In this document: piece after piece, positions 40,190-49,487 of the stretch | Layout: each line of letters begins with the position of its first letter | How positions within the stretch are numbered: position 1 is the first letter of the stretch | Source of the DNA: Halopiger goleimassiliensis | Lineage (GTDB): Archaea > Halobacteriota > Halobacteria > Halobacteriales > Natrialbaceae | Direction of reading: 5' to 3' | Assembly: GCF_000455345.1 (NCBI RefSeq) | Contig: NZ_HG315690.1 | Coordinates: 2,828,339 to 2,892,338 of the forward strand | DNA: 64,000 nucleotides | The notes under the pieces: model-generated | What the model was told of the DNA's origin: nothing | Databases searched by the model: none | What the model saw: only the letters and a program-made list of their open reading frames with translations | Program-made: the position numbers and the translations under genes

Positions 40190-41194
40190 TCACAGCAACC
40201 CCGGAAGGAAGGAGAACGCAACGCCGGCGACGACGGCCGCGCCACCGCCGATCAACAGTGTTCGGCCGCGGAACCGCAACGTCTCCGTCGCCTCATCTAG
40301 CGGTTCGGCTACTACGAAGCACCTGTCTCCGCCGTCGCCGATTTCAGTCTCCAGGTAGCCTTCAGGCCCTGCCGTCCCCGAGGCGTGGCCGACCACCGTC
40401 ACTTCGTCCCCGGGTTTGAGTGTCGCCTCGCGGACGACGGTGGTCTCGCCGATCGTTCCGTTCTTCGGATCCGTAACGGTGGGTCGTTCGTCCAACTCGT
40501 CAGCTAATCGCTGGTCGATGTCGTCACCCCGCGAGAACGTTTCGACGTTCTTGAACCTGAAAGAGTGGTGCGACTCCGACCCCGTCACGTCGCCGGTCGT
40601 CCGCCGCTCCAACAGTACCCACGCGCCCTCCGGATTCACCAACACCTCACCGGTGGGCCCGGAGACGTAGAACCGACGTCGCTCCACCCATCGATCACGG
40701 AATAGCCACCGGCGCTTCAGTCCGCTCTTCTCGGAAACCTCGGCCACGTAGCACACCGCTTCGTGTCCGGACAGCGGTGCTTCGACCGTTCCATCGGCGA
40801 CCGTAACTGTCCCGGAAACCACGATTCCGTCGTCCGTCGTACTCCTCGAGCCGACGCCCTCGCCGTCGTCGATCATCGTCCATCGGTCCCGGTTCGACAG
40901 CCCGACCGCAATACCGACGCCTCCCGCACCGATTGCGGCGAGACTGATCGTACCCACCACGAGATGTCGTGAGTCCGGTGCGTACGACGAGCCAACCACC
41001 CACAGGGCGACGACCACGACGGCTATTCCGGCAACTCCGTACGGGTACTGCACCCCGAGGAACCGGTTGACGCTCTCCAGATGCGGTCCGAGGTGCGTCT
41101 TCGTATGGCCGAAATACAGGATAGCGGCGAGAAGGGCCAACAGTCCGAGGTCGAGGACAGCATCACCGTACACAGGAGCGGGGAATCTCCCCAT
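40190..41194 (-). CDS. Membrane protein with GIDE-like domain
   Basis: A 334-residue protein with N-terminal helices (about residues 13-28, 48-68, 75-97), a large soluble middle and one C-terminal helix (about 312-332). The middle part, APLSGHEAVCYVAEVSEKSG then RRFYVSGPTGEVLVNPEGAWVLLERR, resembles the GIDE-type domain of bacterial and archaeal membrane proteins named after the mitochondrial E3 ligase MUL1/GIDE; no RING finger is present. Function unknown. It lies in the degraded patch and is less GC-rich than average, so recent acquisition is possible. Confidence 0.65.
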   Translation of the reverse strand: MGRFPAPVYGDAVLDLGLLALLAAILYFGHTKTHLGPHLESVNRFLGVQYPYGVAGIAVVVVALWVVGSSYAPDSRHLVVGTISLAAIGAGGVGIAVGLSNRDRWTMIDDGEGVGSRSTTDDGIVVSGTVTVADGTVEAPLSGHEAVCYVAEVSEKSGLKRRWLFRDRWVERRRFYVSGPTGEVLVNPEGAWVLLERRTTGDVTGSESHHSFRFKNVETFSRGDDIDQRLADELDERPTVTDPKNGTIGETTVVREATLKPGDEVTVVGHASGTAGPEGYLETEIGDGGDRCFVVAEPLDEATETLRFRGRTLLIGGGAAVVAGVAFSFLPGLL

Positions 41195-41294
41195 CGTCTA
41201 ATTGATTTTGGTTTGACATTCCCCGTCACTGGAAGGACGGGTAGCCGCTGGATCGTTCCGACGGAGACTCCGACGGAAGTCGGCGGCTCGAGCG

Positions 41295-41690
41295 ATGCCT
41301 GCGACTGCGACGCTGTTCAGTACCCTCCGTCAGTCCCTGGGGCTGGCCAGAAGGGTCGGTGTCGCCGTCCTCGAAAGCCGGGTCCGCAGTCTCGAGGGGA
41401 CCGACACCGTTCGAGATGAGGTTCCCGAGCAGCTGTTGGACGTGATCGGCAGCGGCGGGATGCCGCTCGACATGTCCGTCCAACGGGCGCTCGAGGAGCG
41501 GATGGACGCCGATTTCTCGAACGTCCGGATTCACACGGGGGCGAAAGCCGCCGAGGCCGCTGATGCGATCGACGCGAAGTCGTTCACCTGCGGCAACACG
41601 ACATCGTCTTCGACACCGGCGAGTTCGATCGTACGAGTCGGATCGAGGCCGGTGTTGGCGAGAGTCGGGCGGTATCGGTGAGAAGCGAAC
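41295..41690 (+). pseudogene. Frameshifted DUF4157 relic
   Basis: The first frame gives VIGSGGMPLDMSVQRALEE, MDADFSNVRIHTGAKAAEAA and AIDAKSFTCGN, which closely match DUF4157 domains. After CGN (near 41597) the frame is lost; the next frame continues with DIVFDTGEFDRTSRIEAG, the expected family sequence, so a net -1 or +2 shift occurred. The HELxH zinc-protease-like motif that normally follows is absent. DUF4157 domains are known in haloarchaea and in cargo of extracellular contractile injection systems; no other such genes are present here. Confidence 0.7.
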
Positions 41691-41697
41691 GATCCGA

Positions 41698-41898
41698 TTA
41701 CCTGCCGCCGCAGGTGTCGATGCCGAACAGCGCGTTCATCGGACACCACTGGATCACCGCGGTCGCGAAGACGTCGCTGCCGGCGACGAATGCGAGCGTT
41801 CCGATCGTTCGGTCGCGGTTTCGATAGCCGAACAGTAGCAGTGTCGCGCCCACCAGCATGCGCAGGGTGCGGTCGAACCCGCCGACGTTCTTGTCCAT
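41698..41898 (-). CDS. DUF2892 (YgaP-like) small membrane protein
   Basis: A 66-residue protein starts MDKNVGGFDRTLRMLVGATLL, the typical opening of DUF2892 proteins. Two transmembrane segments (about 14-24 and 31-50) flank FGYRNRDRTI, and the C-terminus has WCPMNALFGIDTCG. YgaP-like domains anchor sulfurtransferases to membranes, but this copy stands alone. It is convergent with the DUF4157 relic. Confidence 0.85.
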   Translation of the reverse strand: MDKNVGGFDRTLRMLVGATLLLFGYRNRDRTIGTLAFVAGSDVFATAVIQWCPMNALFGIDTCGGR

Positions 41899-41999
41899 AC
41901 GCGATCGTCGACCGCCGGCTACGTAGTGGTGCCCCCTGCACTGGAACCGGTCCGGACGTCGCTTCGCCAGGCCTCCCGACGCCGCAACCGACTGCCCCA

Positions 42000-44183
42000 C
42001 TACGTTCCCGTCGAGTCGTCCGCGTCGGGTGTCTCGCTTCCGGCCACTCCCTCGTCCGATCCGTACGGATGGCTCGAGAGACCGGCACCGCGCTCGCGCT
42101 CGAGCGCAGGGGCGGCGTCGTGGTGCTCGGAGTAGCCGTCGAACCAGCGGGCGATCCGCTCGAGGCGGTCGACGACGTGGGCGGGTTCGCCCGACCGGGA
42201 GAGTTCGTGACCCTCCCTGGGGTACCTGACCATCCGCGTCTCGACGCCGTGTTTCTTCAGGCCGAGGTAGAACAGCTCGGCCGTGTTGGCGGGCGTCCGG
42301 AAGTCCCGATCGGAGTGGAGCACGAGCGTCGGCGTGTCGACGTCGGGGACGTGGGCGACGGGCGATCGTTCCCAGAGGAATTCGGGTTCCTCCCAGGGCG
42401 TCGTGTCGAAGTCGCCCTCGAGGAGCTGAAACGCGTCCGTCGAGCCGTAGAAGCCGGTGAGGTCGTAGACGCCCCGCTGGGAGACGGCCGCCGTGAAGCG
42501 GTCGCTGTTGCCGACCGCCCAGGCGGTCATGAAGCCGCCGAAACTGCCGCCGGTGACGAACACCTCCTCGTCGTCGACGTACTCGCGCTCACAGACCGTC
42601 TCGACGCCCGCGAGCACGTCGGTGAGGGTGACCTCGCCCCAGTCGCGTTCGATGGCCATGGCGTGGTCCTCGCCGTAGCCCGTCGAGCCGCGGGGGTTAC
42701 ACCAGAAGACGACGTAGCCGCGGGCCGCCAGCGTCTGGAACTCGTGCCACATCGTCCCCGCCGTGGTCCACATCGAGTGGGGGCCGCCGTGGATCTCGAC
42801 GACGAGCGGGTACGACTCCGAACCAGCGGCGTCGGCGTCGTACGATGGCGGCGTGAGGAGCCAGCCCTGGATCTCGGTCGGCTCCTCGCCGTCGTCCGCC
42901 GCGTCCTCGAGTTCGAACCACACCTCCTCGGGCTGGCGAACCGCCCACTCGGCGAGGGAGTCGTCGTTGACGCGGGTCAGCCGGTGGAGTTCGTTCCCCT
43001 CGCGGGTCGTCAGGAAGACGTCCCCGGGGTGGTCCCACTCGCTCTGGACGTACGCGACCGCGTCCGCACCGACCGAGAACGCCTCGACGGTGACGCCGTC
43101 GCCGTAGATCCGCCGCGGGTCCTCGCTCGCGTCGCCCGGCACCGCCCAGCAGACGCGCGATCCCTCGTCGGGCGTCGTGAAGTACAGTTGTTCTTCCGCG
43201 GGGTCCCACTCGTACTGCGACCGCGGTCCGACCGTCCGATCGAGGGGGGCAGTCGGCGTCACCGTCTCGTCGCGCTCGCGGTCGTACACCTCGAGGTCGG
43301 TCTGGCGCAGCGAGGCCTGCTCCTCGGGCGTGAAGGGGTAGGCGATCCGGCCGTCGGTCGTGCCGGCCAGCGAGTCGGGACCGAGCCAGCCGACCGTCTC
43401 GGTCACCGTCTCGACCGTCTCGGACGCGAGGTCGTGGGCCAGGATCTCGTAGCGCAGCGAGTCGTCGGGGTCCTCGCCGACCTTGGTCGCGTAGTAGACC
43501 GTTCCGTCGTCGCCCCACGTCGGCGACACGTAGTCGGCGTCGCCGTCGGTCAGCCGGGTGAGCGGGTGGGCGTCGCGGTCGAGGTCGGCGTCCTCGTCGT
43601 CGGCTTCCGGGTCCGGACCCCCGGGTCCGTCCTCGAGCGCCGCCGCGACGTCGAGGACGTAGACGTGGCTCCGGCGGCCGTCGAAGTACTCCGTCGCGGC
43701 CCGGTAGATGGTGCGGTCGACGACCCGCGGATCGGGCTGGTCGGGTTCGTACTCCGGATCGACGAGGTAGTCGCGGCCGGCCTCGCGGTCGTCGGCGCTG
43801 GCCCGCTGGGAGAACAGCAGCCGCGAGCCGTCGGGGCTCCACTCGAGGCTCTGAACGCCGCCGACGATTTGGGTGACGCGACGAGCCTCGCCGCCGTCGG
43901 TGGGGAGGAGCCACAGTTGCTGGCGGTCGCCCTCGCCGCGCGTGCTGGTGAACGCGAGGTACTGGCCGTCGGGGTGCCACCGGGGCTGGCCGTCGACGCC
44001 GTCTTCGGCCGTGAACTGCCTGGCCTCGCCGCCCCCGACGGGGACGACGTGAACCGTCGCGGCGTAGGACTCGTCGTCGTCCGGTTCGCGCCGGACGAAC
44101 GCGACGCGCTCGCCGTCCGGCGACAGCCGGGGTTCCTCGGCGTGGACGAGGTCGTGATAATCCGCAGCCTGGATCTCGTTCAT
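42000..44183 (-). CDS. S9-family serine peptidase (prolyl-oligopeptidase type)
   Basis: A 727-residue peptidase. The N-terminal half is a seven-bladed beta-propeller-like region with repeated strands (VAFVRREP, WHPDGQYLAFTSTR, WSPDGSRLLFSQ). The C-terminal alpha/beta hydrolase domain has the nucleophile Ser547 in GGSFGGF, the acid in LHSDRDFRTP and the catalytic His in EGHELSRSG, so the triad is complete. It hydrolyses peptides or acylated peptides in the cytoplasm. Divergent from the AAC(3)-like gene. Confidence 0.92.
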   Translation of the reverse strand: MNEIQAADYHDLVHAEEPRLSPDGERVAFVRREPDDDESYAATVHVVPVGGGEARQFTAEDGVDGQPRWHPDGQYLAFTSTRGEGDRQQLWLLPTDGGEARRVTQIVGGVQSLEWSPDGSRLLFSQRASADDREAGRDYLVDPEYEPDQPDPRVVDRTIYRAATEYFDGRRSHVYVLDVAAALEDGPGGPDPEADDEDADLDRDAHPLTRLTDGDADYVSPTWGDDGTVYYATKVGEDPDDSLRYEILAHDLASETVETVTETVGWLGPDSLAGTTDGRIAYPFTPEEQASLRQTDLEVYDRERDETVTPTAPLDRTVGPRSQYEWDPAEEQLYFTTPDEGSRVCWAVPGDASEDPRRIYGDGVTVEAFSVGADAVAYVQSEWDHPGDVFLTTREGNELHRLTRVNDDSLAEWAVRQPEEVWFELEDAADDGEEPTEIQGWLLTPPSYDADAAGSESYPLVVEIHGGPHSMWTTAGTMWHEFQTLAARGYVVFWCNPRGSTGYGEDHAMAIERDWGEVTLTDVLAGVETVCEREYVDDEEVFVTGGSFGGFMTAWAVGNSDRFTAAVSQRGVYDLTGFYGSTDAFQLLEGDFDTTPWEEPEFLWERSPVAHVPDVDTPTLVLHSDRDFRTPANTAELFYLGLKKHGVETRMVRYPREGHELSRSGEPAHVVDRLERIARWFDGYSEHHDAAPALERERGAGLSSHPYGSDEGVAGSETPDADDSTGT

Positions 44184-44309
44184 ACGTTCCCGAAGCAGCG
44201 ACGACGTGAAGAAAGTTCACTTCGGCGAACCTCCCCTCCCTCGGCGACTTTCGCACGCAACGTACGTGACAATGACAAAGCACTCGTGGGTGCCGCGAGA
44301 GGTCGACCC

Positions 44310-45134
44310 ATGAGCGAGACGTTGCCCGAAGAACGGTCCCCCGAACCGATCACGGTGGAGTCGATCGCGAGCGACCTCCGGGACCTCGGCCTCGAGGCCG
44401 GCGACACGGTGCTCGTTCACGGCTCGCTCTCGTCGCTGGGCTGGGTCTGTGGCGGCGCGCCGGCGGTCGTCGACGCCCTCCAGCGCGTCGTGACGGCGGA
44501 CGGAACGATCGTGATGCCGACCCACTCGCCCGGGAACATGGACCCCGCGGACATGGGGAATCCGCCGGTCCCCGAGTCCTGGTACGACACCATCCGCGAG
44601 CAGATGCCGGCCTACCGGCCCGACGTGACGCCGACCCAGGGGATGGGTGCCATCGCCGAGTGTTTCCGATCCTCTCCCGGCGTTCGGCGGAGCGATCACC
44701 CCCAGCACTCGTTCGCCGCGTGGGGTGCCGACGCCGCGTTCGTCACCACCGACCACTCGCTCGAACACTCCCTGGGGGAGGGGTCCCCGCTGGCCCGCGT
44801 CTACGACCTCGCGGGCGACGTCCTCTTCCTCGGAACCACCCACGCGACGAACACCTCGTTACACCTCGCGGAGTACCGCGCCGACCTCGAGATCGGAACC
44901 GAGACCCAGGCCGGCGCGGCCCTCGTCGACGGCGAGCGCGAGTGGCTCGAGTGGGAGGACGTCGCGTTCACCGACGAGGACTTCCAGGCCTGTGGCGACG
45001 CGTTCGAACGCGACCACCCCGATCGATTCGAAGCGGGAACCGTCGGCGTCGCCGACGCGAAACGCATCCCGCAGCGCCCCCTCGTGGACTTCGCCGTGGA
45101 GTGGCTCGAGGCCAATCGGGACGAGGGCGTATGA
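44310..45134 (+). CDS. AAC(3)-family N-acetyltransferase
   Basis: A 274-residue protein of the YokD/AAC(3) family, which in bacteria acetylates aminoglycosides at the 3-amino group. Family landmarks: VLVHGSLSSLGWVCGGAPAVVDAL, GTIVMPTHSPGNMDPADMGNPP, TPTQGMGAIAECF and HPQHSFAAWG. Archaeal members are probably not antibiotic-modifying; a physiological amine substrate is more likely. Start ATG at 44310 chosen from the AAC(3) alignment; upstream frame is antisense to the peptidase. Confidence 0.86.
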   Translation: MSETLPEERSPEPITVESIASDLRDLGLEAGDTVLVHGSLSSLGWVCGGAPAVVDALQRVVTADGTIVMPTHSPGNMDPADMGNPPVPESWYDTIREQMPAYRPDVTPTQGMGAIAECFRSSPGVRRSDHPQHSFAAWGADAAFVTTDHSLEHSLGEGSPLARVYDLAGDVLFLGTTHATNTSLHLAEYRADLEIGTETQAGAALVDGEREWLEWEDVAFTDEDFQACGDAFERDHPDRFEAGTVGVADAKRIPQRPLVDFAVEWLEANRDEGV

Positions 45135-45140
45135 CGGCCC

Positions 45141-45533
45141 CTATCGGCGGACGAGGACGCCCGGCGGCCGAATATCGAAGGAGATCCAGCCGTCGTCCTC
45201 GGCGTCGTCCGGGTAGTAGTGGACGTGATCCTGATCGGTCAGCGTCGAGTTGTCCTCGTACAGCCTGTACCTGAGAACGTACGGTCGGGACTCGGCGATC
45301 GCGTCCCGCTCGAGTTCCCCGTCCGGATCCACGTCGAGTTCGCTGGAGAACACTCGCGCCTCGCTTCGGGTCGCTTCCGCGTTGGCCCGAAAGAGCCACA
45401 GTGCGATCGTGTACGGCTCGTCGGTCTGATTGTACACCGCGAGGTCGAGCATCGGGGACTCGTTTGACAGCGCCGAACAGCACGCGAGCGAAGGGACGAG
45501 CGCGGCCGACCCGAGGAGCAGTCGTCGTTCCAT
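45141..45533 (-). CDS. Uncharacterised secreted lipoprotein
   Basis: A 130-residue protein with a short signal (MERRLLLGSAALVPSLACC) whose LACC can serve as a lipobox. The mature part is beta-rich (LDLAVYNQTDEPYTIALWLF, LRYRLYEDNSTL) and acidic, with DHVHYYPDDAEDDG. Fold resembles small beta-sandwich secreted proteins of haloarchaea; no family named. Its 3' end is 7 bases from the stop of the AAC(3)-like gene, convergent. Confidence 0.65.
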   Translation of the reverse strand: MERRLLLGSAALVPSLACCSALSNESPMLDLAVYNQTDEPYTIALWLFRANAEATRSEARVFSSELDVDPDGELERDAIAESRPYVLRYRLYEDNSTLTDQDHVHYYPDDAEDDGWISFDIRPPGVLVRR

Positions 45534-45579
45534 ATATTACGTCCGCTTTCCCGATAAACTCACCGCAGTGTTGAATAGA

Positions 45580-46578
45580 TTATCCTTCGACCGGCGGCCA
45601 CTCCCAGGCGTCCGCCTCGGCGATGCCCCGGAGTTGTCGCCGGCGATCGGCCAGCTCCGACAGCGAATCGTCGAACTCCGTCTCGTCCACGGTCGGGATG
45701 CCCTCCTCGCGCAGGCGCTCTAAGTCCGGCGGGGGCGGGGTCTCGTCGGCCGGTTCGATGAACGCGGTGTCGAGCGTCTGGAGGTAGCTGTCGACGCTCG
45801 AGCGGGCGTCCTCGACCAGCGTCGGGTTCGGTTCGACCGACTCGTCGACGCCGTGGCGATACAGCGTCAGCGCGTCGTCGAGGATCGGTACGGCCACGGC
45901 GGAGGCGCGGTCGCTCGTCTCGCTGTGGTAGTAGTGGAGGATGGGGTAGGACTTGTGCTGGTCGGCCAGCAGGGAGAGGTCGTCGGCGATCGAGTGCAGC
46001 GGGAGTTCGACGCCGCGGAACTCGTCGTCGGTCCACGACGCGCGAACGAACGCCTCGGGGCGCTCGCCGAGGCCGGTGACGTCGCTGGCGAACGACCGCT
46101 TCTCCGACACCGCGCCCAGCACCGCCAGCACGTACGACACCGCGAGGGTGACGAAGGCCATCCCCGTCGCGGTCGTGAACGAACTCGCGATCTCCCAGCC
46201 GTCGCTGGTCGGCGTGTAGTCGCCGTTGCCGTTCGTGAACATCGTATACGCGACGTAGTAGAACCGACCGGGCCAGTCGGCGGGCGTGCCCGTGTGGGTG
46301 CTGACGAGCGCCCACGTGTCGCTGGCGAACAGCAGCGTCCAGCCCAGCCAGAGCAGGCCGATCCACAGCGCCAGCGTCGCCGCGAGGATCAGCGGTCCCG
46401 CCAGGCTCAACGCCCGGGACCGATTCCCGGTCGTTCGCCGCAGCCCGCGCCACAGCCCCGTCGTCAGCCGACTCGAGAGCGGCCCGGAGCCGCCGTCGAC
46501 CCACAGCGTCGTCCAGAGGATGTCCAGGGTCACGGCCAGCAGGAGGACCAGACCGGCCGCGAAAAGGAGCGGTTGCAT
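45580..46578 (-). CDS. Two-TM-type ion channel with altered selectivity filter
   Basis: A 332-residue protein with four N-terminal hydrophobic segments (about residues 4-24, 60-84, 105-115 pore helix, 135-156). The pore motif after the pore helix reads TNGNGDY (115-121), where K+ channels have TxGYGD, so the conserved Tyr/Phe is Asn. A long cytoplasmic C-terminal region (160-332) is helical and acidic. The fold fits the ion-trap/Ion_trans_2 group; K+ selectivity cannot be assumed. Confidence 0.78.
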   Translation of the reverse strand: MQPLLFAAGLVLLLAVTLDILWTTLWVDGGSGPLSSRLTTGLWRGLRRTTGNRSRALSLAGPLILAATLALWIGLLWLGWTLLFASDTWALVSTHTGTPADWPGRFYYVAYTMFTNGNGDYTPTSDGWEIASSFTTATGMAFVTLAVSYVLAVLGAVSEKRSFASDVTGLGERPEAFVRASWTDDEFRGVELPLHSIADDLSLLADQHKSYPILHYYHSETSDRASAVAVPILDDALTLYRHGVDESVEPNPTLVEDARSSVDSYLQTLDTAFIEPADETPPPPDLERLREEGIPTVDETEFDDSLSELADRRRQLRGIAEADAWEWPPVEG

Positions 46579-46707
46579 GTCCCGGCGGCTTCACCGCCCA
46601 GCCCCGTCAACGACCGGCCGGCGAATCGGTCGACGCCTCGCCGACGGTGACAGTCCCGGAGGGAAACAGACTGAAAGCGGGGTCGAGTCGTCAGGGTACG
46701 CAGGGAG

Positions 46708-48561
46708 TCAAACGCCCCAGAAATACGCGATGCCGAGGACCGTGACGACTGACAGGAGCAACTGCAGGGGCGCGCCGACGCGGAAGTAGTCGGCGAACCG
46801 GTAGCCGCCGGGACCGTAGACGAAGAGGTTCGTCTGGTAGCCGATCGGACCGAGGAAGGCCGTACTCGCGGCGAAGGTCACCGCGAGGACGAACGGATAG
46901 GGGTTCGCGCCGATCCCTGCCGCCGCGGCCGCGGCGACGGGGACGAGCAGGACGACGCTGGCGTTGTTGCTGATCACCTCGGTGATCAGCCCGGTGACGA
47001 TGTAGAACAGCCACAGAACGACGATGGTCGGCAACACGCCCCCGGTCGAGACGACCAGCGAGGCGAGGTAGGCCGCCGCACCCGACCCCTCGAGTGCGAT
47101 CCCGAGCGGGATCACCCCGGCCAGCAGGAAGATGACGTCCCACTCGACGGCGTCGTACAGTTCGTTCGGGCGGAGGACGCCGGTGACGACCATCGCGACG
47201 ACGCCGGCCAGCGCGGAGACGAGGATGGGATAGAGTTCGAGGGTGGCGACGGCGACGACGCCGATCATGATCGCGACGGCGATCGGCGCTTTCTCCGTGC
47301 GATACTCACGGCGCGGCCGCTCTCGAGCGACGATCACGTCGTCACCCCGGGAGAGGCGCTCGAGGGTGTCCGGCGGGGCCTGCACCAGGAGGGTGTCGCC
47401 GACGTCCAGCCGCCGCCCGACGATCCGGTCGCCGACGGTTGCACCCCGTTGGCGGAGTCCGAGGACGGCCGCGCCGAACTCCTCGCGGAACCCCTCGAGG
47501 TCGAGTCGGGTGCCGACCAGTTGCGAGTCCAGCGAGACGACCAGTTCCGTGACGACGCCCGACTCCGCCTCCGCGGCGCGGTGGGCAGCCGTCTCGGATC
47601 GGCCGACGAGTTCGACGCCGGGAGCGTCCTCGAGCGTGTGGAGCGCCTCGCGATCCGTCCGGACGACGAGGACGTCCCCCTCCGAGAGCGACGTCTCCCG
47701 CCGCGGGGCGATCGACCGGGCACCGTCGCGGACGATCTGCACCACGTCGACCGCCGCGCCGAGGGAGTCGGTCGCCTCGCCGACGGTGCCGCCGGCGAAC
47801 GGCGAGCCGGGAACCACCGAGACGTCCGCGACGTACTCCTCGACGTCGTACTCCTCGAGGTAGTCGGCCCGCGGCGGGACTCGCTCGGGTAGCAGGTAGT
47901 GGCTGACGAACACGAGGTAGAGCCCCCCGACGACGACCACGACGACGCCGAGTTTCGTGAACTCGAACATCGAGAAGGGACCGAGTTCGGGGTAGCGCGC
48001 GCCCAGCCTGGCGCTGACGTCGCTCGCGAGGAGGTTCGTCGACGTGCCGATGAGGGTGAGCATCCCCCCGACCTGCGAGGCGTACGACAGCGGGATCAAC
48101 AGCTTCGAGGGCGAGGTGTTGCCGCGATTGGCGACGTCGGTGACGACCGGCACCAGCAACGCGACGACGGGCGTGTTGTTGAGGAAGCCGGAGACGGGAC
48201 TCGTCGCCGCGACGGTCGCGAACAACTGCTTCCGGACGCTCGTCCCCGCGAAGTCGGCGATTCGCCGTCCGAGTTCCTGGACGATCCCCGTGCGGCTGAT
48301 GCCGCCGCTGAGGATCAACATGGCGAGTACGGTGATCGTCGCCTCGTTCGCGAACCCCGAGATGCCCGTCGCGGGGTCGATCCCGGTCCAGGGCTCGAGG
48401 ACGACGAGCACGACGATAAGCAGGATCGCGGTGACGTCGATGGGCAATCGCTCGGTGACGAACAGGGCCAGCGCGAGCACGACGACGCCGAGGACGACGA
48501 GGGCGTCGGTCGTGAGCGTCGGTTGGGTCGCGACGTCCTGCGTCGCCGCCACGGCCGCCAT
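46708..48561 (-). CDS. SLC13-family permease with two TrkA-C domains
   Basis: A 617-residue transporter. N- and C-terminal membrane halves of the SLC13/DASS (CitM) type contain SGFLNNTPVVALLVPVV and ITEVISNNASVVLLVPVA, the paired substrate loops with the conserved Asn-Thr/Asn-Asn. Between them lie two RCK_C (TrkA-C) domains (about residues 220-400), with DVVQIVRDGARSIAPRRETSLSEGDVLVVRT and AVLGLRQRGATVGDRIVGRRLDVGDTLLVQ. TrkA-C domains bind ligands that gate transport. Substrate (dicarboxylate, sulfate) unknown. Confidence 0.9.
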   Translation of the reverse strand: MAAVAATQDVATQPTLTTDALVVLGVVVLALALFVTERLPIDVTAILLIVVLVVLEPWTGIDPATGISGFANEATITVLAMLILSGGISRTGIVQELGRRIADFAGTSVRKQLFATVAATSPVSGFLNNTPVVALLVPVVTDVANRGNTSPSKLLIPLSYASQVGGMLTLIGTSTNLLASDVSARLGARYPELGPFSMFEFTKLGVVVVVVGGLYLVFVSHYLLPERVPPRADYLEEYDVEEYVADVSVVPGSPFAGGTVGEATDSLGAAVDVVQIVRDGARSIAPRRETSLSEGDVLVVRTDREALHTLEDAPGVELVGRSETAAHRAAEAESGVVTELVVSLDSQLVGTRLDLEGFREEFGAAVLGLRQRGATVGDRIVGRRLDVGDTLLVQAPPDTLERLSRGDDVIVARERPRREYRTEKAPIAVAIMIGVVAVATLELYPILVSALAGVVAMVVTGVLRPNELYDAVEWDVIFLLAGVIPLGIALEGSGAAAYLASLVVSTGGVLPTIVVLWLFYIVTGLITEVISNNASVVLLVPVAAAAAAGIGANPYPFVLAVTFAASTAFLGPIGYQTNLFVYGPGGYRFADYFRVGAPLQLLLSVVTVLGIAYFWGV

Positions 48562-48755
48562 GTCCGGCTAGCCACCGGGGAGCCGGGTAAGCGTACTCTA
48601 CGGGAGAGAGACTGTCAGAAGGCGATGATCGTCAGTGCCCGATCGACGCCCGCGGCGTCCGGCGGGCGTCGGAACCGGGGTCCCGTCGTCGATCCGACGG
48701 TCGGTTCGGACGCGGCGTCGTCTCCGGCGTCGCGAGCGGGGACGGAGAGAGCGCG

Positions 48756-49316
48756 TTACTCGAGCAGCCCCAGATCCTCGAGGCGAGAGACGATCTTGTC
48801 GACGGCGTGTTCGGCGTCTTCGGGCTTCTTGCCGCCCGTGATGACCAGCTTCCCGGAGCCGAACAGCAGGGCGACGACCTCGGGTTCGTCGAGGCGGTAG
48901 ACGAGGCCGGGGAACTGTTCGGGCTCGTACTCGATGTTCTCGAGGCCCAGCCCGATCGCGATCGCGTTCAGGTTGAGGTTGCGACCGAGGTCGGCCGAGG
49001 TGACGATGTTCTGGACGACGATCTCGGGGTCCTCGTTGACCTGGATCTGGAGCTCGCGCAGTTTGTCGAAGACGATGCGCAGGCTCTCGTGGACGTCGTC
49101 GGTGCTCTTGGCCCCGGTGCAGACGATCTTCCCCGAGCGGAAGATCAACGCCGCGGACTTGGGATTCTGGGTGCGGTAGACGAGACCGGGGAACTGTTCG
49201 GGGTCGTAGTCGGCCCCCTCGAGGTCCATCGCGACGCTCTGGAGGTCGAGTTCCTGTCCGATACCGGTCGACGCCACCACGTTTTCGATGTTGATGGTGT
49301 CCTTCGGATCCGTCAT
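48756..49316 (-). CDS. tbp: TATA-box binding protein
   Basis: A 186-residue general transcription factor. Two direct repeats of the TBP saddle are clear: FPGLVYRTQNPKSAALIFRS then GKIVCTGAK in the first half and FPGLVYRLDEPEVVALLFGS then GKLVITGGK in the second. It directs pre-initiation assembly with TFB. Its promoter is a good TATA box 29 bases upstream. Haloarchaea often have several tbp genes; this one has the regular, least diverged repeat structure, so may be the main copy (inference). Confidence 0.96.
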   Translation of the reverse strand: MTDPKDTINIENVVASTGIGQELDLQSVAMDLEGADYDPEQFPGLVYRTQNPKSAALIFRSGKIVCTGAKSTDDVHESLRIVFDKLRELQIQVNEDPEIVVQNIVTSADLGRNLNLNAIAIGLGLENIEYEPEQFPGLVYRLDEPEVVALLFGSGKLVITGGKKPEDAEHAVDKIVSRLEDLGLLE

Positions 49317-49342
49317 AAGCCGCTTAAAAAGACGTATTTAAG

Positions 49343-49355
49343 GTTTATAAAGGTT
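49343..49355 (-). promoter_or_regulatory. TATA box of tbp
   Basis: CTTTATAAACC on the minus strand lies about 29 bases upstream of the ATG at 49316. A second TA-rich patch, CTTAAATACG, lies nearer the start, so two initiation points are possible. Confidence 0.6.
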
Positions 49356-49487
49356 GGTACCGCCACCCGAGATGTCCGCTTTATCTGACGGACACGACGC
49401 CTGAACGGTTCCGTTCTCGGGACAGTCAGAGCGTGTCGGACCGAAGGCGGGCGTCGAAGAACGGACGCCCGCCGTCGGATGAGGGAG

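Noticed and set aside
41570-41700. CRISPR-like or toxin-antitoxin structure near the DUF4157 relic
   Set aside because: No direct repeats with spacers and no antitoxin-like partner are visible; the relic is simply frameshifted.
44310-45134. Aminoglycoside resistance gene
   Set aside because: The AAC(3)-like family is broad and archaeal members are not shown to modify antibiotics; only the family name is supported.
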